The notes below the pieces were generated by a model. The model saw only the letters and a list, made by a program, of their open reading frames with translations, did no database searches and had not been told where the DNA came from. This document shows, piece by piece, positions 34,204 to 44,126 of a stretch of 64,000 bases of DNA. The translations under genes were made by a program, and so were the position numbers. The stretch's first letter is position 1; every line of letters begins with the position of its first letter. The stretch comes from Leptospiraceae bacterium (GTDB lineage Bacteria > Spirochaetota > Leptospiria > Leptospirales > Leptospiraceae), in contig JABTUZ010000002.1 of the NCBI GenBank assembly GCA_015075105.1, positions 848,313 to 912,312 of the forward strand, in the 5' to 3' direction.

Positions 34204-35174
34204 AACAAATTATTACAAAAATTGAAAGAGCAATTGATATTGAGATTGAGTCTATCAAAACATTTAGGGCAAATCTTGACTCAAAAAATATTGAGATTGC
34301 AGTAGAAGAAATATTTCAATCAACAGGGAAGTTAGTGCTTTCCGGAGTCGGAAAGTCAGGCGACATTGCTAAAAAAATTTCTTCTACTCTATCTTCAACC
34401 GGAACACCTTCTTTTTTTCTTCATCCGACAGATGCAGCCCATGGAGATGCAGGTATTGTTCAAAAAGGGGATGTTCTGCTTGCGATAGGAAAAAGTGGTG
34501 AAAGTGATGAATTGGTTTTTCTTATACCTACTTTTAAAAAAATTGGTGTGAAGATTATTTCGATTACTGCAAATCCAAAATCTCGTTTAGCAAAATCTTC
34601 AGATATTCATATATTTACACCAATTTTAAAAGAGGCCTGTCCTTTAGATTTAGCTCCAACGTCAAGCACTACGATAGCTTTGATCTTGGGTGATGCAATT
34701 GCAATGGCTTTGATGGAAATGAAAAAGTTCAAAGAAAATGATTTTGCCTTGTATCATCCTTCTGGAAGATTGGGAAGAAGGCTCTCACTTAGTGTAGATG
34801 ACGTTATGCGGAAAGGTAACGAAAATTCTACGATTAAAGCAAATCAAAAATTAAATGAAATATTAACCGAAATTACTTCAAAACTTGTGGGAGCAGTGTC
34901 AGTAATAGACGAGAACAATCATTTACTCGGGTTTATTACCGATTTTGATATTCGAAGATTATTGAAAGAGAATAAACTGACAAACGACAAAACAGCATCT
35001 GACATTATGAATACTAAACCGACACATTTTCGGATTGGAGAAAAGGCGTACGATGTTCTTTTGGCAATGGAAGAACGAGATAGACCTATCTCTGCTGCGC
35101 CTATTTTGGATACAGAAGAAAAAGTTGTTGGAATAATCTCCCTCCATGATTTACTTCAAAAAGGTTTGAAATGA
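34197..35174 (+). CDS. kdsD: Arabinose-5-phosphate isomerase (KpsF/GutQ family)
   Basis: Converts ribulose 5-phosphate to arabinose 5-phosphate, the first step to KDO of lipopolysaccharide. An SIS domain (about 35-170: LSGVGKSGDIAKKISSTL, HPTDAAHGDAGIV, LLAIGKSGESDEL, PTSSTTIALILGDAIAMAL) is followed by two CBS domains (about 205-325). Its 325 residues match the E. coli length. It overlaps the neighbours on both sides and so is in the aroE-folC-aroD operon. Confidence 0.93.
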   Translation: MVEQIITKIERAIDIEIESIKTFRANLDSKNIEIAVEEIFQSTGKLVLSGVGKSGDIAKKISSTLSSTGTPSFFLHPTDAAHGDAGIVQKGDVLLAIGKSGESDELVFLIPTFKKIGVKIISITANPKSRLAKSSDIHIFTPILKEACPLDLAPTSSTTIALILGDAIAMALMEMKKFKENDFALYHPSGRLGRRLSLSVDDVMRKGNENSTIKANQKLNEILTEITSKLVGAVSVIDENNHLLGFITDFDIRRLLKENKLTNDKTASDIMNTKPTHFRIGEKAYDVLLAMEERDRPISAAPILDTEEKVVGIISLHDLLQKGLK

Positions 35175-35845
35175 AGAAATCGAATCCAAGAATAATTCTT
35201 ACCTTGGATCAAAATGAGCTGACCACTATAACCAAAAACATACTCGAAAAAGTTAGCTGCCTTGAAGTTCGATTTGACCTATTAACAAAAAAATTTGTTG
35301 AAACAAGTTTGGTTCAGAGGTTAAAATTACTTGGCAGACCTGTGATTTTTACAATCCGAAAACAAAAAGATTCGAGTATGCACCAAATAGAAAATATTCC
35401 AGAAGGCACAATCTTTCAGGTGCTGGAAAATTTTAATTCTCAAAAAAATTATTTAGATATAGAAATGGACTCCAAAAGTATTTTTACTGATTTTAGAAAT
35501 AATAAATTTTCTACAATACTATCCTACCATGATTTCTATAAATCTATTTCTCGAAAAAAAATGAAATCTATGATTATGAAAAATTGTATTCCGAGAAAAA
35601 AACAGATTTTTAAATTTGCAGTAACTCCCAAGAATATAGAAGAAGTTGCATGCTTTTTAGATGATACGCAATTCCTTTCAAAGGAATACTCTTTGATTTC
35701 TATTGCAATGGGAGAGTTAGGAATAGTATCCAGAATTTTTGGGGATCATTTCGGTTCAAAATTTACCTATTGTTGTCTAAGTTCTCCTAAAGCCCCCGGT
35801 CAAGTCAGCTTAAAAGCAATGAATAATTTTAGAAAGGAGGTCTGA
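35171..35845 (+). CDS. aroD: Type I 3-dehydroquinate dehydratase
   Basis: Dehydrates 3-dehydroquinate through a Schiff base. Lys148 in IFKFAVTPKN is the imine lysine and His120 in ILSYHDF is the base. LEVRFDLL near residue 33 and SPKAPGQVSL at the C-terminus match family blocks. At 224 residues it is slightly short. It overlaps kdsD by 4 nt. Together with aroE in the same operon it provides two steps of chorismate synthesis. Confidence 0.9.
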   Translation: MKKSNPRIILTLDQNELTTITKNILEKVSCLEVRFDLLTKKFVETSLVQRLKLLGRPVIFTIRKQKDSSMHQIENIPEGTIFQVLENFNSQKNYLDIEMDSKSIFTDFRNNKFSTILSYHDFYKSISRKKMKSMIMKNCIPRKKQIFKFAVTPKNIEEVACFLDDTQFLSKEYSLISIAMGELGIVSRIFGDHFGSKFTYCCLSSPKAPGQVSLKAMNNFRKEV

Positions 35846-35927
35846 TTTTTTTTGTATAAATTGGTTAGGACCCAAATTTGTGTTTTATCAAAAATAGGTT
35901 TGTATTCTTTGTATTCAAAATTAATTT

Positions 35928-35943
35928 ATCTCTAAAAAGAGAT
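35928..35943 (+). promoter_or_regulatory. Hairpin overlapping the glgA ribosome-binding site
   Basis: ATCTCT-AAAA-AGAGAT forms a 6-bp stem whose right arm holds the only purine-rich Shine-Dalgarno candidate, 4 nt before TTG 35948. It could limit translation of glgA. It is seen in sequence only. Confidence 0.35.
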
Positions 35944-35947
35944 TAAC

Positions 35948-37387
35948 TTGAAAATACTACACGCAACCGCAGAATATTATCCGTTTATAAAAGTGGGAGG
36001 GCTTTCAGATATGCTTTCCTCTTTGTCGCATTTTCAGACATCGGAGCACGAAGTTTCTGTTGCTCTGCCTCTATTACAAAATTTTAAAGACAAGCCGAAA
36101 TTCACGGGGAAGGTGCTACCGGCTATTTCAAGCAACACTCCATTCTATTCTGAAACTTCACAAATTCTAAAAAGATCTTTTTTTCGCGAAGCAAGTTTGG
36201 GTAGAGTGACTATGTATTTTTTTGAGTCAGAATTATTTATTCAAAAAAATGCAATTTATGGAGCATCAGATGAACATTTTAACTTTGCTGTTTTTTCTGC
36301 TGCGTGTTATTATTTAGGGAAGGAATTGGATGTCGATCTTGTTCATGGACATGACTGGCATGTTTCAATTGCAATGATACTTAATGCGTTAGACGATAGC
36401 GGTAAGCCAACTTGCTTCACAATCCATAATCTGGCCTATCAGGGAGATCACCCGAAATGGATGACTGGATTTTTACGAGTTGATCCATTCAATATATCGG
36501 AAGACATACTTTTGCATTTGGATAAGATCAACTACCTGAAGGGTGGATTGCTTACCGCTAATGAAATTACCACTGTGAGTCCCGGTTATAGAAATGAAAT
36601 TCTATCAGAGCCATCGGGTCAGTTTTTAGCTTGGCTTTTAAATCAAAGACAAGATTCTCTGACTGGAATTTTAAATTGTATAGATATGAATGAGTGGAAT
36701 CCTGAATTTGATAGAAAAATTTATGCAAATTATTCTTGCGAAACACCAGGGTATGGAAAGCAACAAAATAAAATTTCTCTATACAATGAATTTGGGATAG
36801 ATGCAGATATTGACAGACCTTTGATTGGTTTGATCGGTCGCCTAACGTATCAAAAGGGATTTGGAGTTTTCTTGAGTTCTTTTTTTCAAAAAAGAGATTT
36901 GCCATTTTATTATTTTTTTCTTGGTAGTGGAGATAAAAACTTAGAGGACACTCTATTGAATTTATCGCACCATGAAAATTATAGAATTTGTTTTTATAAA
37001 GGTTTTGATGAAGTGCTTGCAAGAAAAATTGAAGCTGCATCTGATTTTTTCCTAATGCCTTCCCTTTTTGAGCCTTGCGGATTGAACCAGTTTTATAGTC
37101 ATATCTATGGTGCTATACCCATTGTGTCGAGAGTGGGTGGGTTAAAAGATTCTGTGAACGAATCGGATCTAATCGAATATTTTACTGGATTTGTATTTGA
37201 GCCTGGAGCCGATCATTCACTAAATTACGCATTGGATCGAGCCTTTCAGTTGTATAACAATAAAGAAAAATTTTCAAAAATCAGAAAAAATATTATGAAA
37301 CTCGATTGGTCTTGGGAAAACAGTCACAAGAAATACACCGAGATTTATAATCGAGCCATCGCAAAAAAAAAGAGTTCAACTTTTTAG
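35948..37387 (+). CDS. glgA: Glycogen synthase, GT5 family
   Basis: Transfers glucose from ADP-glucose (or UDP-glucose) to an alpha-1,4-glucan. 479 residues. The donor-binding KxGGL motif is KVGGLSDML at residue 15. VHGHDWHVSIAM, TIHNLAYQG, TVSPGYRNEI, IGRLTYQKGFGVF and MPSLFEPCGLNQFYSHIYGAIPIV are the standard GT5 blocks. The start is TTG 35948 within a small hairpin. The coding end overlaps the convergent CDF gene by 4 nt. Other glg genes are not in the window. Confidence 0.93.
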   Translation: MKILHATAEYYPFIKVGGLSDMLSSLSHFQTSEHEVSVALPLLQNFKDKPKFTGKVLPAISSNTPFYSETSQILKRSFFREASLGRVTMYFFESELFIQKNAIYGASDEHFNFAVFSAACYYLGKELDVDLVHGHDWHVSIAMILNALDDSGKPTCFTIHNLAYQGDHPKWMTGFLRVDPFNISEDILLHLDKINYLKGGLLTANEITTVSPGYRNEILSEPSGQFLAWLLNQRQDSLTGILNCIDMNEWNPEFDRKIYANYSCETPGYGKQQNKISLYNEFGIDADIDRPLIGLIGRLTYQKGFGVFLSSFFQKRDLPFYYFFLGSGDKNLEDTLLNLSHHENYRICFYKGFDEVLARKIEAASDFFLMPSLFEPCGLNQFYSHIYGAIPIVSRVGGLKDSVNESDLIEYFTGFVFEPGADHSLNYALDRAFQLYNNKEKFSKIRKNIMKLDWSWENSHKKYTEIYNRAIAKKKSSTF

Positions 37388-38292
37388 CAATTATCTCTAT
37401 TACAAAATTCATCTTCAGATTCAAGCTCTAGGGTTACATGTTGAATTTTTAAGTGCTCCATAGAGTGTTTAATTTTTGATTTTAGATTAGCGTGTAACTT
37501 GAAATTAGTTTTTTTTGCTATTACTAAGTGCGCTGTCATCGCATTGAGTGAAGTACTAATCCCCCAAACATGGATATGGTGGATGTCTTTCACTTCTTTA
37601 TTTTTTAGGATTTCATTTTTGACTAAATTCAAATCAATGTCTTTGGGAACACCATCGAGAGAAAGAACTAAACTGTCTTTTAGCAAACTCCAAGCAGAGC
37701 CAAAGATTACAATAATGATTGCAAGGCTAACAATAGAATCAACCCAATACCAAGACGTAAACTGAATAATAATTCCACTTACTAATACCCCCACAGAGAC
37801 TAACGTATCCAATACTAAATGAAGGAACGCTCCTTTGATATTCAGGTCATTGTCTTTCTCTTTAAAGAAAAAAAACGCAGTTAGCCCATTGATCAAAATC
37901 CCAGCGGTTGCAACGTAAGCAATATACTCCCCGTTTAACGCTTGTTTGCGATTCATCCTTGAGACACTTTCAATTGCAATTCCTCCAATTGCAATCATTA
38001 GGATAATTCCGTTTATCAGTGAAACAAGGATTGTTGTTTTTCTATATCCATAAGTAAATCTGTAATTGGGAAGTATTTTAGATAATTGAAATGCAATGAG
38101 TGATAAAAATAGACTAACAACATCACTGAGGTTATGGAATGCGTCTGAAATTAAACCAAGTGAACTCAAATAAAAACCAAATCCAAATTCAATAAAAACA
38201 AATAGAAGGTTTAGGACTATGCCTGCAATGAAAGCATGGTTCGTGAAATTCTTAGAGGAGTCAAAAGAATGATTGTGGTGGTGACCTTCCAA
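37384..38292 (-). CDS. CDF-family divalent metal efflux transporter (CzcD/ZitB-like)
   Basis: A 302-residue inner-membrane antiporter exporting zinc or a similar ion. It has six predicted helices, and the metal-site HxxxD pairs read DAFHNLSD in helix 2 and LHLVLDTLVS in helix 5. The N-terminus is His-rich (EGHHHNHS), and the C-terminal cytoplasmic domain carries DIHHIHVWGISTSLNAMTAHLV and ends with two cysteines (CNRDNC). Metal specificity is not certain. It is convergent with glgA and follows the 171-residue gene on the same strand. Confidence 0.92.
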   Translation of the reverse strand: MEGHHHNHSFDSSKNFTNHAFIAGIVLNLLFVFIEFGFGFYLSSLGLISDAFHNLSDVVSLFLSLIAFQLSKILPNYRFTYGYRKTTILVSLINGIILMIAIGGIAIESVSRMNRKQALNGEYIAYVATAGILINGLTAFFFFKEKDNDLNIKGAFLHLVLDTLVSVGVLVSGIIIQFTSWYWVDSIVSLAIIIVIFGSAWSLLKDSLVLSLDGVPKDIDLNLVKNEILKNKEVKDIHHIHVWGISTSLNAMTAHLVIAKKTNFKLHANLKSKIKHSMEHLKIQHVTLELESEDEFCNRDNC

Positions 38293-38316
38293 TGTATTAT
38301 CCTAAAATTTTTTATG

Positions 38317-38832
38317 TTAATAAATTAATTCATCTAATTCCATGGTTCTAAATGACTGAAAGATGAAAACAGGAATATTTTCTTTATTTTTTTTCTCTTC
38401 TAAGGATAAGAACTCTCCGTTGCGAATAAACTTAGGGAAGGGGTTTATTTTTTCTTCTCCTTTTTTTACGGAAATTATCATCCCGGAAAATTTTCCTGAA
38501 ATCTCGTAAGCGCAGCCTTCTATTAAAGAAACAACTTTCTCTTCTGCTTCGTAATCAAATTTATTTCTTCTGTAAATATAATAGGCTTCATGTCTATTCC
38601 AGTCATAAAAAACTAAAAAGTCGTCTTTCTTCCCTTTATAAAACAATTTCATGGTTTCGGGGAAATTCACTGTACCGCTTAACTCATTTTTGTATTCTAT
38701 AATTCTTTTTTCTTTTTTGGATATAAGTGAATCAAATTTTTCTTTTGCAAAAAATATGGAAGGTGAAGTAAATATTTCTAAAAATAGAATTAGGAGCAAT
38801 GCTAAAAATTTATTTTTTTTCGGTAGTTCCAT
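38317..38832 (-). CDS. Putative exported protein, unknown
   Basis: A 171-residue protein with a cleavable signal peptide (about 1-29, ending IFFAKEKF). The mature part is beta-rich by eye, with short lysine-glutamate segments (KGKKDDFLVFYDWNRHEAYYIYRR). No family recognised. Its start overlaps the last 23 nt of the HEAT-repeat gene, suggesting coupled translation and a shared periplasmic job. Confidence 0.65.
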   Translation of the reverse strand: MELPKKNKFLALLLILFLEIFTSPSIFFAKEKFDSLISKKEKRIIEYKNELSGTVNFPETMKLFYKGKKDDFLVFYDWNRHEAYYIYRRNKFDYEAEEKVVSLIEGCAYEISGKFSGMIISVKKGEEKINPFPKFIRNGEFLSLEEKKNKENIPVFIFQSFRTMELDELIY

Positions 38833-39973
38833 TGATTTCTTCGATTGCCTTCTTCGCGGCGGCTTGAACTTTTGGACTTGGGTCTCTTTTGGCTTTGTAC
38901 TCCAATAACTCCAAGGCTTCCTTGCTTTTAATTTCCCCTAATTGTTTTATGGCTCGGATTCTCACATTTGTGTCATCATCCTTTGCATAAACAAACAATT
39001 CCTTTAAAATATCTTTATCACCAAGAAGTGCAAGCGCACTAATCCCGTAGATTTTTAAAGGAGAGTATTTTTTTATTTCAGCCTTACCTTTGACTTCTTT
39101 GATTTTTTTTAATATCTTTTTTAGTGGGGCGATTGAACTTTGAGAATTTATTTTTCCTAGAGAATTCATTGAATATGCGCGTATTACTATTTCTTCGTCT
39201 TCATTTTCAACTGCTTCTAATAATATTTTTTCAGAACGTAAATCTTTTATTTTTCCAAAAAACAAAACTATTTGGGCGCGAATGTCTGCGTTAGAAGTTT
39301 TATCGATAAATTTTGCTTCTAAAAATTGATATGCATTTTTACCACCGGGTAATTCTCCAAGAGTGGAAATAATCGAAGAAGTGAGGTTTGTATTTTTAGA
39401 AAAATCTTTTGATTTGAGTATATCTAAAAGATTTGTACACGCCTCATCAATTTTTAGTTTGTGGATTGCGTAAACTGCGGCTTCTTTTACATCATCCGAT
39501 TCGTTTGATAATGAATTAATTATGGATTTATTTTCAGAGGTTAATTCAAGCTCAGAAATTGTTTTGATAGTTGCAATTTTTATTGAAATATCGGGGTCTT
39601 CATTCAACAACTCCGGTAAAACTTTATACAGATCAGAAGAATATTCTTTTGGAAAATTCCAAAGCTCACGGAGAGCTTCTTTTCTTTCTTTGGTACTTCC
39701 AAATTTTAAAATTTTTTCAAGAATTTCTTTTTTTTTAGTAAGCTGTTCAGGAGTTAACTTTTTTTCGTTAGGTTTCTTTATTTTTGAAATTTCTTTATTT
39801 TCACTGTCCTCTAAAGATTTTTCTGAATCTACTGCATCTTGTTTCTCGGGATTTTTTTGAGAAAAAGTGGGTAGAGAAATTCCAAAAAAAAATACAAAAA
39901 TTACAAAAATTTTAGTTAGTCTGTAACTTGCGATTTTCTTCTTCAAGCTCTTCAATTTTGCGATTGAGTGCAT
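38810..39973 (-). CDS. Exported HEAT-repeat protein
   Basis: About 387 residues. A signal peptide ([20 protein letters not shown]) is followed by a charged linker rich in Lys and Glu and then about eight HEAT/PBS-lyase-like helical repeats (LREL.., [52 protein letters not shown]). These are protein-binding scaffolds, here probably periplasmic. The start is uncertain. ATG 39973 and TTGs at 39955 and 39946 all lie inside the end of the response-regulator gene. A further extension to 40069 is unlikely, as it lengthens the signal peptide. Confidence 0.75.
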   Translation of the reverse strand: MHSIAKLKSLKKKIASYRLTKIFVIFVFFFGISLPTFSQKNPEKQDAVDSEKSLEDSENKEISKIKKPNEKKLTPEQLTKKKEILEKILKFGSTKERKEALRELWNFPKEYSSDLYKVLPELLNEDPDISIKIATIKTISELELTSENKSIINSLSNESDDVKEAAVYAIHKLKIDEACTNLLDILKSKDFSKNTNLTSSIISTLGELPGGKNAYQFLEAKFIDKTSNADIRAQIVLFFGKIKDLRSEKILLEAVENEDEEIVIRAYSMNSLGKINSQSSIAPLKKILKKIKEVKGKAEIKKYSPLKIYGISALALLGDKDILKELFVYAKDDDTNVRIRAIKQLGEIKSKEALELLEYKAKRDPSPKVQAAAKKAIEEINGTTEKK

Positions 39974-40397
39974 TGAGCATGTGTTGATTTTCCAGATTTT
40001 GTCTGAATTTTTCAATAAGCTCCCGAATATCTTTTGAAAGGGAATCAATGTTCCAGGGCTTTTCAACATATCTATTCAACCCCCCGTAATTGATTGCATG
40101 GATAGCGGAATCAAGACCGGCTTGACCGGTAAGTAAAATTTTGATCGCATCCGGAAGTTTTCTGTGAATCTCCTCTAAAAATTTATCACCTTTCATTCCG
40201 GGCATAACTTGATCCGAAATTATCAACTCAATAACTTGTTTACTATCATGAACTTCGTCTATTAACGAAAGTGCATCTTCGGCACTTGTGGCAATTTCAA
40301 TCTCATGCGTGCTGCCAAAGTGGTTTCTCAATTGCTCTTGAAGAGTTTCCAATACCGATACTTCATCATCGACACAAATAATATAACCTTTATCCAT
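39912..40397 (-). CDS. Response regulator receiver protein with C-terminal coiled coil
   Basis: 161 residues from ATG 40397, chosen because GGAG lies 8-9 nt upstream; the frame extends to 40427 without a ribosome site. The receiver domain has acidic pair Asp10-Asp11 (CVDDE), phospho-acceptor Asp62 ([10 protein letters not shown]), Thr90 (LLTGQ) and Lys113 (VEKPWN). A helix of about 30 residues at the end ([19 protein letters not shown]) looks like a coiled coil. The RpfG/HD-GYP-like VEKPW motif suggests descent from such proteins, but no output domain is present. It overlaps the HEAT gene. Confidence 0.85.
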   Translation of the reverse strand: MDKGYIICVDDEVSVLETLQEQLRNHFGSTHEIEIATSAEDALSLIDEVHDSKQVIELIISDQVMPGMKGDKFLEEIHRKLPDAIKILLTGQAGLDSAIHAINYGGLNRYVEKPWNIDSLSKDIRELIEKFRQNLENQHMLNALNRKIEELEEENRKLQTN

Positions 40398-40717
40398 GAA
40401 ATTCACTCCTGCTTTAAAAAAATGCAAATTTAGACTTTTGTGTCATTTTAATTTCAAATTACCAAAATTGTCAAGACTTGAACACAAAATTTTTAAAATA
40501 TTTTTAATAGGGACTTTAAATTATTTGTTTTCTTATTGTAAATTTAGGAAAAAATTATATATTCCTATAGTGAATTTTATGTTTTTAAAAGAGGAAATTA
40601 TTTGAAATATTATTTATTTGATAAATTTGGTTTAAAAGATGATAAAAGATTCTGTTTTTGTATAAAAAATAACGTATAATAAATATATGGTCATTCGTAT
40701 TCAAGACTTAAAAGTAA

Positions 40718-42079
40718 ATGAAAATTGTGAAAATTCTCCAAAATAAAAATTTCCTATTTTGGGTAATTACATCTATAATCCTTATTTTGGGGTTGTATCA
40801 ATTTTTTTTAATGCAAAAAAATTTAATAAAAGAGTCAAGGAGTCATATACAAAAAGACTTCCCGGCTTTTTTTATTGCAGCTAAACTCGCAAATAAAAAA
40901 CAAAATATTTATAGTTTGGAGAAAATAAAAGAATCGGCAGACGAGAATCAAATCCCTTATACAGAATACAGGGCTAATTTATACCCCCCACCTTTTTCGT
41001 TATTAATCAGTATTTTCTCTGGTTTGAATTTGTATAAAGCTCAAGAATATTTTGTTATACTGAAAATTTTTATTTTGATAGTTTTATCGCTCTTGGTTCC
41101 GGCTATGATATTAAATTCATCTTTCTATAAAAGCACATTTTCTGTGAATGAACGCTATTTATATACATTGCTTATTTTTGGTTTGAGTTTAAATTTTTTT
41201 GCTCTAAACAATGGGATAGTTTCAGATATGCGTGATGGACAGATGAATATATTAACAGGATTTCTTGTGTTTTTATCGTTTGCGTTTGAAGTCAGGTTTC
41301 CGGTGGTATCAGGATTTTTTATTGCACTTGGTGGAAGTATAAAGCTCAGCCCATACTATCTCACAATGAAATTTTTATTTGGGAAAAATAAAAATTCTAT
41401 CTTTGGAACTATTGTTTTTTCTATATTTCTTTTTTTGGCTTCTTTGTATTATTTTGGATTTGAGATACATAAGATTTTTATACAGAATATTTTTATTCCA
41501 TTTTTTAAAGAGGATTCGATCCCGATACTAAATTGGCCATTATCTCACAGTCAGAACCAATCTTTTAAAGGGCTGTTTTATAGATTGTTTATTCCTGATT
41601 ATCCCGATCCTCTATCCGGTACTCAGATAATCTATTACGCTCCTTGGATAGCTAAATTATTAACACTTATTTTTAATTTTATGGTAATTGGAATTTGCTC
41701 AGTGATCGCATACAGGTCTGTGAAATTAAACAATATCTGGTCAAGTGGTTTGACGTATTCAGTATTTGTTTCAGGTGCACTACTCACATCTCCTCTTACA
41801 TGGTTTCATCATTTTTCATTTTTAGTTTTTCCATTCAGTGTAACTATTGCATATCTTGTACTGGAAAAAAGAAAAGAGTTTAAATACATGCTATTCTTTA
41901 TTTTTATTGGCATCCTATTTGCTTTGCCTCCTCTTTTTCTATACCCGGAAACTAGAATTAAAGGATTTTCATTCCTAAACTATATTAAATTATTTGCCAA
42001 TTGTGTGTTTTTTCTATTTATAGTAAAATTGTACTTAGGTATAGAAAAACAAGAAAGAACGGGCAATGAAAATAATTAA
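40718..42079 (+). CDS. GT87-like polytopic glycosyltransferase (DUF2029)
   Basis: A 453-residue membrane protein with about ten helices. The first periplasmic loop reads DFPAFFIAAKLANKKQNIYS and then YRANLYPPPFSLLI, the acceptor/donor loop pattern of DUF2029/GT87 polyprenyl-phosphate-mannose-dependent transferases. A conserved acidic residue after the first helix (QKDFPAFF) would be the catalytic base. It overlaps the O-antigen-ligase-like gene by 14 nt, so the two form a unit that builds or transfers a surface glycan. The sugar is unknown. Confidence 0.72.
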   Translation: MKIVKILQNKNFLFWVITSIILILGLYQFFLMQKNLIKESRSHIQKDFPAFFIAAKLANKKQNIYSLEKIKESADENQIPYTEYRANLYPPPFSLLISIFSGLNLYKAQEYFVILKIFILIVLSLLVPAMILNSSFYKSTFSVNERYLYTLLIFGLSLNFFALNNGIVSDMRDGQMNILTGFLVFLSFAFEVRFPVVSGFFIALGGSIKLSPYYLTMKFLFGKNKNSIFGTIVFSIFLFLASLYYFGFEIHKIFIQNIFIPFFKEDSIPILNWPLSHSQNQSFKGLFYRLFIPDYPDPLSGTQIIYYAPWIAKLLTLIFNFMVIGICSVIAYRSVKLNNIWSSGLTYSVFVSGALLTSPLTWFHHFSFLVFPFSVTIAYLVLEKRKEFKYMLFFIFIGILFALPPLFLYPETRIKGFSFLNYIKLFANCVFFLFIVKLYLGIEKQERTGNENN

Positions 42080-44105
42080 GTTTCTATTTGGAGTTGTGGT
42101 TTTATCTTACTTGTCTCTAATTCTTTTTTTTCAAGAAGAAAATCCTGCACTGAAAAAAGAGCTATTGTTTTTTTGTATAACTCCTTCGTTGATTGTGCTT
42201 TATCTGAATCGAGAAAAGATCCAAGGCTTAGCACATTTTCTTTTTATCATTATTTCTTTACTTTTCCTTGTTTTTTCTTTTTATTTTGGGATGATTTATC
42301 TTGGAGATTCTCAAATACCAAGGCTTAAGCTATATTTGAAAGGAGTTTATCTATTAACACTTTGTTATGCGCTGTATGCTTTTGTTCAAAATAAATTTTC
42401 AAATAAACTGATCTTTGTTTTTACTGTAATTGCGTGCTCGCAAATTTTTTTATCTTGGTTTCTTTTGGGGCATACTTTACGTGAAATTCCTCTTTTGCTA
42501 TATTCGATCTATGGAAGTGTTATTGTTCAAGAAGAGGAAGAGCAGAATTTTTGGAAATGGAATATCTTTGATTCTGTTATAAGTGTATTTGCATTAATCG
42601 TTTTAATTTCAACCTTTCAATCAGAAAATCTAAATAATAATTTTTTTGGTTTAGCTCATGTTTTTACCGGTTTGTATGTATATTTTATTCTTCGTGTCGT
42701 TCATGAAACGATAGAAATAAAATATGTGCTGCAATATTTACTAAATTTCTTTTTACTTGCAATGTTTGTCTTTTTTGTTTTTGTTCTGGTAGTATCCCAA
42801 TCCTCAGAAACAGGAAAGGGCAATCAACTAGGTGGATTCAATGTGAATTCTATCGGGGGAATAATTGCCATTCTATTTCCACTTTTATTGTTTCAATTTC
42901 TAAACGAAAAAGAATTAAAATATAAATTTTTATACTTATTTTTTGTATTGGCTACATTTTTTGTCTTAAATTTTACGACTTCGCGTTCTTCGATGCTTGC
43001 TATATTTATTAGTTCCAGCTTAGTATTATTTTTTTTCAGTAAAAATCATTTTCAGAAATACACTTTCAACAAGAAAATTTTTTTTATTCTTTTATCTATT
43101 CTTTTTCTTTTTGCTGCATTTAGCATAGTTTTTTATTTAAATCAAAATCCTCAATTATTGGAAATTAAAGCAGTTGTGATTCGATTTGCAATCTGGAAAC
43201 TGTTTCTAAATCGAATTTTTCAGTTTGGATTATTCTGGGGTTTTGGACCGGAAAATCTATTTATCAATGGTTTTCTTCCAACGTCAGGTATTTCTCAGGA
43301 AAGTTTGGTTGAATATATTTCTTTTTTAAAGGAATTTGGAGCTAATTTACATGCACATAACTTAATAATCCAGATTTTTTTTAATTTTGGTTTGTTTGGG
43401 TTATTGTGTGCTCTTATGCTTTTCATAATAATCGTTTATTTTTTCTTTAAAAATAAAACCATTGAGCATAAAATTGCTACTTTATGTTTTTTTTCGCTTT
43501 GCGTTCAGGGGGTATTTGAATATACGTTAGCCGATACAGGTAGTTTTTTGGCAATAATGATATTTCTTGCATTTATATCTGTTGATATAAAGAGAAAATC
43601 GTTGTCTCTATCAATACAAAAAATTATAAGCAAAGTTTTTATATTATTTTCTGTATTTATGTTCTTTTTATTTTTGCTTGTAAGCTATAACTTGATTATT
43701 TTTCAATTTCAAAAAAGCCTTTTCAAGAATACGATAAAGTCAGACTCTTTTGCAAATCTTTATTTTAATACATCAATCGTTCACTCTAAAGATATTATTT
43801 CAAAAATAGAAAATGCTGAATCAAAGGTTTTGTTAGATTTTTATGACGATAGAAGGCATCAATTTTTAGGAGAAATGTATTTTACTTATTTTACAAATAT
43901 CAAAAAAAATGAGAATAAAACTGATTTAGAGCTTCTTCAAAAATCAGAAAAAAATTATCAAAAGTGTATTCAATTCAATTCGTATAACCCGCTTTGTTTA
44001 CAGAGAATGTATCAAATCCAATTAGAAAGAAAAAATTATTCTGAATCAAAGAGATTTCTTAATAAAGCAAAAGAACAGGATCCATTTGGTATTATTTTAA
44101 AATAG
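42066..44105 (+). CDS. O-antigen ligase/polymerase-like membrane protein with C-terminal TPR
   Basis: A 679-residue protein with about twelve helices. The Wzy_C/WaaL block includes FTTSRSSMLAIFIS and a large loop with FGFGPENLF and then LHAHNLIIQIFFNFGLFG, where the histidines match the catalytic region of O-antigen ligases. The C-terminal 110 residues are soluble and TPR-like (SEKNYQKCIQFNSYNPLCLQRM, then SESKRFLNKAKEQDPF). It probably joins or polymerises lipid-linked glycan at the periplasmic face. It acts with the GT87-like gene it overlaps. Confidence 0.82.
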   Translation: MKIIKFLFGVVVLSYLSLILFFQEENPALKKELLFFCITPSLIVLYLNREKIQGLAHFLFIIISLLFLVFSFYFGMIYLGDSQIPRLKLYLKGVYLLTLCYALYAFVQNKFSNKLIFVFTVIACSQIFLSWFLLGHTLREIPLLLYSIYGSVIVQEEEEQNFWKWNIFDSVISVFALIVLISTFQSENLNNNFFGLAHVFTGLYVYFILRVVHETIEIKYVLQYLLNFFLLAMFVFFVFVLVVSQSSETGKGNQLGGFNVNSIGGIIAILFPLLLFQFLNEKELKYKFLYLFFVLATFFVLNFTTSRSSMLAIFISSSLVLFFFSKNHFQKYTFNKKIFFILLSILFLFAAFSIVFYLNQNPQLLEIKAVVIRFAIWKLFLNRIFQFGLFWGFGPENLFINGFLPTSGISQESLVEYISFLKEFGANLHAHNLIIQIFFNFGLFGLLCALMLFIIIVYFFFKNKTIEHKIATLCFFSLCVQGVFEYTLADTGSFLAIMIFLAFISVDIKRKSLSLSIQKIISKVFILFSVFMFFLFLLVSYNLIIFQFQKSLFKNTIKSDSFANLYFNTSIVHSKDIISKIENAESKVLLDFYDDRRHQFLGEMYFTYFTNIKKNENKTDLELLQKSEKNYQKCIQFNSYNPLCLQRMYQIQLERKNYSESKRFLNKAKEQDPFGIILK

Positions 44106-44126
44106 TATTAGGGATGTGTGAAAAAC

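Noticed and set aside
36567-37040. 157-codon open frame antisense to glgA
   Set aside because: glgA carries all GT5 motifs in the other direction. The antisense translation has no domain pattern and no ribosome site, so it is a shadow.
40428-40717. AT-rich 290-bp gap as origin or RNA gene
   Set aside because: I see no DnaA boxes, no cloverleaf and no stable hairpin, only T/A-rich promoter-like sequence between divergent genes.
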